The notes under the pieces were generated by a model. The model did not search any database. It saw only the letters and a program-made list of their open reading frames with translations, and had not been told where the DNA came from. A stretch of 64,000 bases of DNA from positions 248,001 to 312,000 of the forward strand of contig NZ_NSLB01000003.1 of assembly GCF_002304225.1 (NCBI RefSeq). Direction: 5' to 3'. Made by a program: the position numbers and the translations under genes. This document shows, piece after piece, positions 59,922-64,000 of the stretch; position 1 is the first letter of the stretch, and each line of letters opens with the position of its first letter. The stretch comes from Pseudomonas sp. HAR-UPW-AIA-41 (lineage in GTDB: Bacteria > Pseudomonadota > Gammaproteobacteria > Pseudomonadales > Pseudomonadaceae).

Positions 59922-61232
59922 CTGACGGGCCACGTTGAGACCCTTGAGCAGGTTGAGAGCCTGGCTCAGTTGGTAGTCATCGTCCTGCAGTCGCGGCTTG
60001 TCTTCGTTCTTCTTGCTGCTGGGCTTGTCCGCGCCGCCATTGCCGTTGCCCAGGTGGCCGGCCAGGTCGGCTTCCTTGAAGGTTTCGGCGTCCTGCTCGC
60101 GGGTCAGCTTGGCGCGGCGCACTTCGACGTCGGGGATGATGCCCTGAGCCTGGATCGAGCGGCCCTTGGGCGTGAAGTACAGGGCGGTGGTGAGCTTCAG
60201 AGCGCGGTCATTGTTCAGTGGCAGTACGGTCTGTACCGAGCCTTTGCCGAAGCTGTCGGTGCCCATGAGAATGCCGCGCTTGTGATCCTGCAGAGCGCCG
60301 GCAACGATTTCCGAGGCCGAGGCGCTGCCACCGTTGATCAGCACCACCAGCGGCACGCCTTCGCTGGCATCGGCCTTGTCGGCCGAGAAGCGCAGCTCCG
60401 AGTTGGCAATGCGGCCCTTGGTGTAGACGATCAGGCCTTTGGTCAGGAAATGGTCGGAGACTTCCACCGCGGCCTGCAGCACGCCGCCGGGGTTGTTGCG
60501 CAGGTCCAGCACCAGACCGCCGAGTTTCTTGCCGCCGTTTTCCTTCTTCAGACTGGCCAGCGCCTTGCCGACTTCCTCGCCGGTGTTGACCTGGAACTGG
60601 CTGATGCGGATGTAGCCGTAGTCGCCTTCCAGCAGCTGACTCTTGACGCTCTTGGTCTTGATGATGGCGCGCTTGAGTTCGACGTCGAACGGCTGGCCGC
60701 CTTCACGGATCAGCGTGAGGATGATCACCGTGCCCGGCTTGCCGCGCATCTTCTCCACGGCTTCCATCATCGACAGTCCCTTGGTCGGCTGGCCATCGAT
60801 CTTGATGATGAAGTCACCAGCCTGAATGCCGGCTGCAGCGGCAGGGGAATCATCGATCGGCGAGATTACCTTGAGGAAGCCGTCCTCCTGACCGATCTCC
60901 ACACCGAGGCCGCCGAACTCGCCGCTGGTGCTTTCCTGCAGCTCGGCGAAGGCTTCCGGCTCCAGGTAGGCGGAGTGCGGGTCGAGGTTGCTGAGCATGC
61001 CCTTGATGGCGTTTTCCAGCAGGGTCTTGTCGTCGATCGGCTCAACATAGGCGGCTTTGACCCGGTCCATGACCTCGGCAAAGGTGCGCAGCTCCTCCAG
61101 CGGCAGCGGTGCCTTGCCGGTTTCGGTGTCCTCGATGGCCGGTGCCGACTGCTCGGCCGCCAGTAATGGCGCGCTACCCAGCAGCAGGGCGAGGGACAGG
61201 GCCAGGGGCGTGAGGCGGGGCAGGTGCGGCAT
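59916..61232 (-). CDS. ctpA: C-terminal processing protease (S41) with PDZ domain
   Basis: 438 residues. A signal peptide (LTPLALSLALLLGSAPLLA) precedes the PDZ region GLGVEIGQEDGFLKVISPI and IQAGDFIIKIDGQP. The catalytic Ser is in GGSASASEIVAGAL and the Lys in SFGKGSVQTV. It degrades periplasmic proteins including cell-wall hydrolases. It follows envC by 24 bp, and both act on peptidoglycan remodelling. Confidence 0.93.
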   Translation of the reverse strand: MPHLPRLTPLALSLALLLGSAPLLAAEQSAPAIEDTETGKAPLPLEELRTFAEVMDRVKAAYVEPIDDKTLLENAIKGMLSNLDPHSAYLEPEAFAELQESTSGEFGGLGVEIGQEDGFLKVISPIDDSPAAAAGIQAGDFIIKIDGQPTKGLSMMEAVEKMRGKPGTVIILTLIREGGQPFDVELKRAIIKTKSVKSQLLEGDYGYIRISQFQVNTGEEVGKALASLKKENGGKKLGGLVLDLRNNPGGVLQAAVEVSDHFLTKGLIVYTKGRIANSELRFSADKADASEGVPLVVLINGGSASASEIVAGALQDHKRGILMGTDSFGKGSVQTVLPLNNDRALKLTTALYFTPKGRSIQAQGIIPDVEVRRAKLTREQDAETFKEADLAGHLGNGNGGADKPSSKKNEDKPRLQDDDYQLSQALNLLKGLNVARQR

Positions 61233-61256
61233 GACTAACTCCTGAAAATGAGGCGC

Positions 61257-62507
61257 TTATCCTTGCGCCCGGCACCAGCGTGCCGGATCACTGGCGCGAC
61301 CCTGCTGGCGAATGGCGAAGTACAAGGCGGGATGATTGTGCCCGCCGCTGGTGCCGACTGTGGCAATGGGGTCGCCGGCCTTGACGATATCGCCGGCATC
61401 TTTCAGCAAACTCTGGTTGTGTCCGTACAGGGTCAGGTAGCCGCCGCCGTGATCAACGATCACCAGCAGCCCGGCGCCACGCAGCCAGTCGGCGAACACC
61501 ACGCGTCCACCGTGTACGGCGCGCACCTGGCTGCCGGCACTGGCGCCGATCAGAACGCCATCCCATTTGGCCCGTGGATCATCGCCACGGGCCGAGCCGT
61601 AGCGCGCCAGGAGCCGGCCATTGACCGGCCACGGCAGGCGGCCCTGGGCTTTGGCGAACGGGCCGTCGACGCTCTGCCCGGTGCTGACTGCCGGACCCAG
61701 GGGGACCGGCTTGCCGGTCTTGGCGCTTTCCTGAAGCTGCTGGGCGAGCATGGCTTTCTCGCGGGCGGCCTGTTCGGCGGCTTCGCGCGCTTGCCGTGCC
61801 AGGGTTTCCTCGATGGTCTTGAGCACGTTGTTGAGGTGGGTCTGGGCCTGCTGACGCTCCTTGAGGCGGGCATCGCGACTGGCCAGATCCTTGTTCAGCT
61901 TGCTCAGAGCCTGTTGGCGCTCCTGGCGCACGGCGGCGAGCTGATCACGTCGGCCCTGCAGGGCGCTGCTCTGCTCGGCGAGCATCTGTTGTTGCTGGTT
62001 GATGTCCTGCTCGACGTTGCCCAGCTGGCGCAGGGTTTCGTTGAAGGTGGCGAGCTGATCCAGACGGGCCTGATTCAGGTAGTTGTAGTAGGTGAGGGTG
62101 CGGCTGAACTTTTCCGGGTGCTGCTGGTTGAGCAGCAGTTTGACGTATTCCTGCTGGCCGCTCTGGTAGGCGGCGCGGGCCTGGATGCCGATCAGGCGTT
62201 GCTGCTCAAGGCGTGCGTCCTGGAGTTTTTTTTTCTCCTGGTTGAGTCGCTCCAGTTCCTGCTGGCTCTTCTGCTGTTCTTCCTGCAGGCCCTTGACCTG
62301 CTTTTCCAGCTGGCCCATCTCGCTTTCGGTTTTCTTCAGCGCCTTCTGCACATCGGATTTCTCCGCCTGCAGCTCGCCCAGCAGTTTCTTCAGCTCGGTG
62401 ATGTCCTTCTGCGCCTGCTCCAGTTGTTGCTGGGTGGCAGCGCGTTCGTCGGCCACGACCGGGCTGAGCAGAAGGCTGAAAAGCAGGGCTACGAGGGCGC
62501 GGGACAT
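61257..62507 (-). CDS. envC: EnvC-type murein hydrolase activator (degenerate LytM domain)
   Basis: 416 residues from ATG at 62507, where the signal peptide (ALVALLFSLLLSPVVA) starts. A long coiled coil (residues about 25-240, Gln/Glu/Lys/Leu-rich) is followed by a LytM domain with YGSARGDDPRAKWDG and LYFAIRQQG at the positions of the metal-binding motifs; the usual His-x-His is missing, as in EnvC, so it should activate amidases rather than cut the wall itself. Confidence 0.9.
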   Translation of the reverse strand: MSRALVALLFSLLLSPVVADERAATQQQLEQAQKDITELKKLLGELQAEKSDVQKALKKTESEMGQLEKQVKGLQEEQQKSQQELERLNQEKKKLQDARLEQQRLIGIQARAAYQSGQQEYVKLLLNQQHPEKFSRTLTYYNYLNQARLDQLATFNETLRQLGNVEQDINQQQQMLAEQSSALQGRRDQLAAVRQERQQALSKLNKDLASRDARLKERQQAQTHLNNVLKTIEETLARQAREAAEQAAREKAMLAQQLQESAKTGKPVPLGPAVSTGQSVDGPFAKAQGRLPWPVNGRLLARYGSARGDDPRAKWDGVLIGASAGSQVRAVHGGRVVFADWLRGAGLLVIVDHGGGYLTLYGHNQSLLKDAGDIVKAGDPIATVGTSGGHNHPALYFAIRQQGRASDPARWCRAQG

Positions 62508-62568
62508 GAGCGGGGCGATACCAGGCAAACAAGTGGCCTTAGTATGCCCGCCGCGCGGGGTAAAAAAA

Positions 62569-62595
62569 ACGCCCCAATCCTTACTGGAGGGGCGT
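62569..62595 (-). terminator. Terminator downstream of gpmI
   Basis: Leftward strand: ACGCCCC / GGGGCGT followed by a T-run (A8 on the plus strand at 62562-62569). It terminates the transcript from gpmI. Confidence 0.85.
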
Positions 62596-62624
62596 ATTTA
62601 CTGGGATTGCCGCTATGCCAGCGG

Positions 62625-62750
62625 TTGAAAAACTATCTGCGTTGCCATCGCTGCGTTAAAAACAGGCTCAAAATGCTCATTTACCACTCGTAAACTGCGC
62701 TTTCTCGCCTGTTTTTGCCTTGCGCTGGCGGCCTCGCCAACGTTTTTCAA
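62625..62750. repeat. Nested palindromic intergenic repeat
   Basis: Outer arms TTGAAAAAC (62625-62633) / GTTTTTCAA (62742-62750) enclose inner arms AAAAACAGGC (62658-62667) / GCCTGTTTTT (62707-62716), with a further short TTAC..GTAA pair inside. The core (about 62655-62716) looks like an intergenic element I know from several Pseudomonas genomes. It occupies the gap between gpmI and its terminator. Confidence 0.75.
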
Positions 62751-62757
62751 TCGCCGA

Positions 62758-64000
62758 CTAGCCGAGGCGGATGATCGACTTGCCGGTCATTTCCGGCGGG
62801 ATCGGCAGGCCCATCAGGGTCAGCAGGGTCGGTGCCACGTCGGCCAGCACGCCGCCTTCGCGGATGGTTGCCGGGCGCTTGCCCACATAAATGAAGGGCA
62901 CCGGCTCGCAGGTGTGCGCGGTATGCGCCTGGCCGGTGCACTCGTCTTCCATCTGCTCGACGTTGCCGTGGTCGGCGGTGATCAGGGCTTCGCCGCCGAC
63001 CTTGTCCAGTGCCTCGACGATGCGGCCAACGCAGGTGTCGAGGGTTTCCACAGCCTTGACCGCCGCTTCGAACACACCGGTGTGGCCGACCATGTCGCCG
63101 TTGGCGTAGTTGACGATAATCACGTCATAGTGGCGGTTTTCGATGGCCTCGACGATGCGGTCGGTGACTTCCGGCGCGCTCATTTCCGGCTTCATGTCGT
63201 AGGTGGCGACGTTCGGCGACGGAATCAGGATGCGTTCTTCGCCCTCGAACGGCTCTTCGCGGCCGCCGGAGAAAAAGAAGGTGACGTGGGCGTACTTCTC
63301 GGTTTCGGCGATGCGCAGCTGGGTTTTGCCGTTCTTCGCCAGGTATTCGCCGAGCACGTTGGTCAGCGCTTCCGGCTTGTAGGCGCTGGGCGCCGGGATG
63401 CTGGCGGCGTACTGGGTGAGCATGACGAAACCGGCCAGTTGCGGCACGCGCTGACGCTGGAACTCGCTGAAGTCGGGCTCGACGAAGGCGCGGGTCAGCT
63501 CGCGGGCACGGTCGGCGCGGAAATTCATGAAGACGATGGCATCGCCATCTTCGACTTTCACTGGCTCGCCGATGGTGGTGGCTTTGACGAACTCGTCGCT
63601 CTCACCGCGCTCGTAGGCGGCGTTGAGCCCTTCTACGGCGCTGGCGGCATTGGATTCGCCCTTGCCGTCGACGATCAGGTTATAGGCCTGCTCGACGCGG
63701 TCCCAGCGGTTGTCGCGGTCCATGGCGAAGTAGCGGCCGGTGAGGCTGGCGATGCGACCCTTGCCCAGCTTGGCGAAGGTGGCGTCGAGCAGCTCGATGG
63801 ACGGCTGGGCCGATTTCGGCGGGGTGTCGCGGCCGTCGAGGAAGGCATGCAGGTAGATCTTCTCGGCGCCACGCTTGGCGGCCAGTTCGGCCATGGCGAC
63901 CAGGTGATCCTGGTGGCTGTGCACGCCGCCGTCGGAGAGCAGGCCGAGAATGTGTACGGCCTTGCCGGCGCCCACGGCCTGGTCGACCGCGCGGGTAATT
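62758..64000 (-). CDS. gpmI: 2,3-bisphosphoglycerate-independent phosphoglycerate mutase, 5' end beyond window
   Basis: About 414 residues are visible; the N-terminus with the catalytic Ser lies beyond the window. [48 protein letters not shown], and the metal site [13 protein letters not shown] with [10 protein letters not shown] are all characteristic. It interconverts 3- and 2-phosphoglycerate in glycolysis. Confidence 0.97.
   Translation of the reverse strand, partial: ITRAVDQAVGAGKAVHILGLLSDGGVHSHQDHLVAMAELAAKRGAEKIYLHAFLDGRDTPPKSAQPSIELLDATFAKLGKGRIASLTGRYFAMDRDNRWDRVEQAYNLIVDGKGESNAASAVEGLNAAYERGESDEFVKATTIGEPVKVEDGDAIVFMNFRADRARELTRAFVEPDFSEFQRQRVPQLAGFVMLTQYAASIPAPSAYKPEALTNVLGEYLAKNGKTQLRIAETEKYAHVTFFFSGGREEPFEGEERILIPSPNVATYDMKPEMSAPEVTDRIVEAIENRHYDVIIVNYANGDMVGHTGVFEAAVKAVETLDTCVGRIVEALDKVGGEALITADHGNVEQMEDECTGQAHTAHTCEPVPFIYVGKRPATIREGGVLADVAPTLLTLMGLPIPPEMTGKSIIRLG

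Noticed and set aside
61248..62693. Plus-strand open frame opposite envC
   Set aside because: Leu/Phe-rich translation produced by the antisense of a Gln/Lys coiled coil; no ribosome site.

Overview
The window is a piece of a Pseudomonas-type chromosome (high GC, GTG/ATG starts with strong Shine-Dalgarno sites) carrying a complete-looking temperate prophage. The host gene order (rml genes and tRNA-Thr, a basic amino-acid ABC transporter, tRNA-Phe, yggX-mutY-asmA, hisBH-A-F, ctpA-envC-gpmI) matches the rmlBDAC-to-gpmI neighbourhood known from Pseudomonas aeruginosa, but the species cannot be named from sequence alone.

Left host part (1-6110): a tandem-receiver GGDEF regulator (3' end outside the window) divergent from an HD-GYP phosphodiesterase, then the leftward dTDP-L-rhamnose operon rmlB-rmlA-rmlC-rmlD.

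Prophage (6111-44846, about 38.7 kb): bounded by a 47-bp direct repeat that is the 3' part of tRNA-Thr(TGT). The intact tRNA is at the right end, where the phage supplies its 3' half and a replacement terminator. Left to right: two co-directional membrane proteins of unknown role; integrase and an excisionase-like gene; a leftward early operon (cytosine methyltransferase with a second open frame, HD hydrolase, 3'-5' exonuclease, DUF2303, PrtN-like and KilAC-like regulators, dNMP kinase) from a promoter with the operator inside its spacer; a LexA-like repressor followed by a TerB/BRCT-like protein and a small protein; a rightward early operon (Cro, CII-like, DksA-like, primase-helicase, iteron-like repeats, candidate late regulator); then late genes: holin, HNH, terminase, an HK97-type head, a Mu-type contractile tail including a predicted -1 frameshift in the tail-assembly chaperone, fibre, endolysin and nested spanins. 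The right end holds an adenine methyltransferase behind a near-consensus LexA box. No transposase is present; integration is by tyrosine recombinase despite the Mu-like tail.

Right host part (44847-64000): tRNA-Thr, a putative methyltransferase, the amino-acid transporter operon with an upstream motif matching the Pseudomonas ArgR operator, tRNA-Phe, yggX-mutY-asmA, an FAD oxidoreductase, a sterol-desaturase-family protein, hisB-hisH-DUF2164-hisA-hisF, a periplasmic binding protein, ctpA, envC and gpmI (cut by the window edge).

The most interesting items are: (i) the methyltransferase region 9340-10099, where two overlapping frames both look like conserved protein; (ii) six copies of an RNA-sense ACTCTGAC-type motif, four of them in hairpin loops, only in the untranslated parts of the phage early transcripts; (iii) the two unknown genes in the position lambda uses for rexAB; (iv) the unknown membrane pair beside attL; (v) the SOS-box-controlled methylase.
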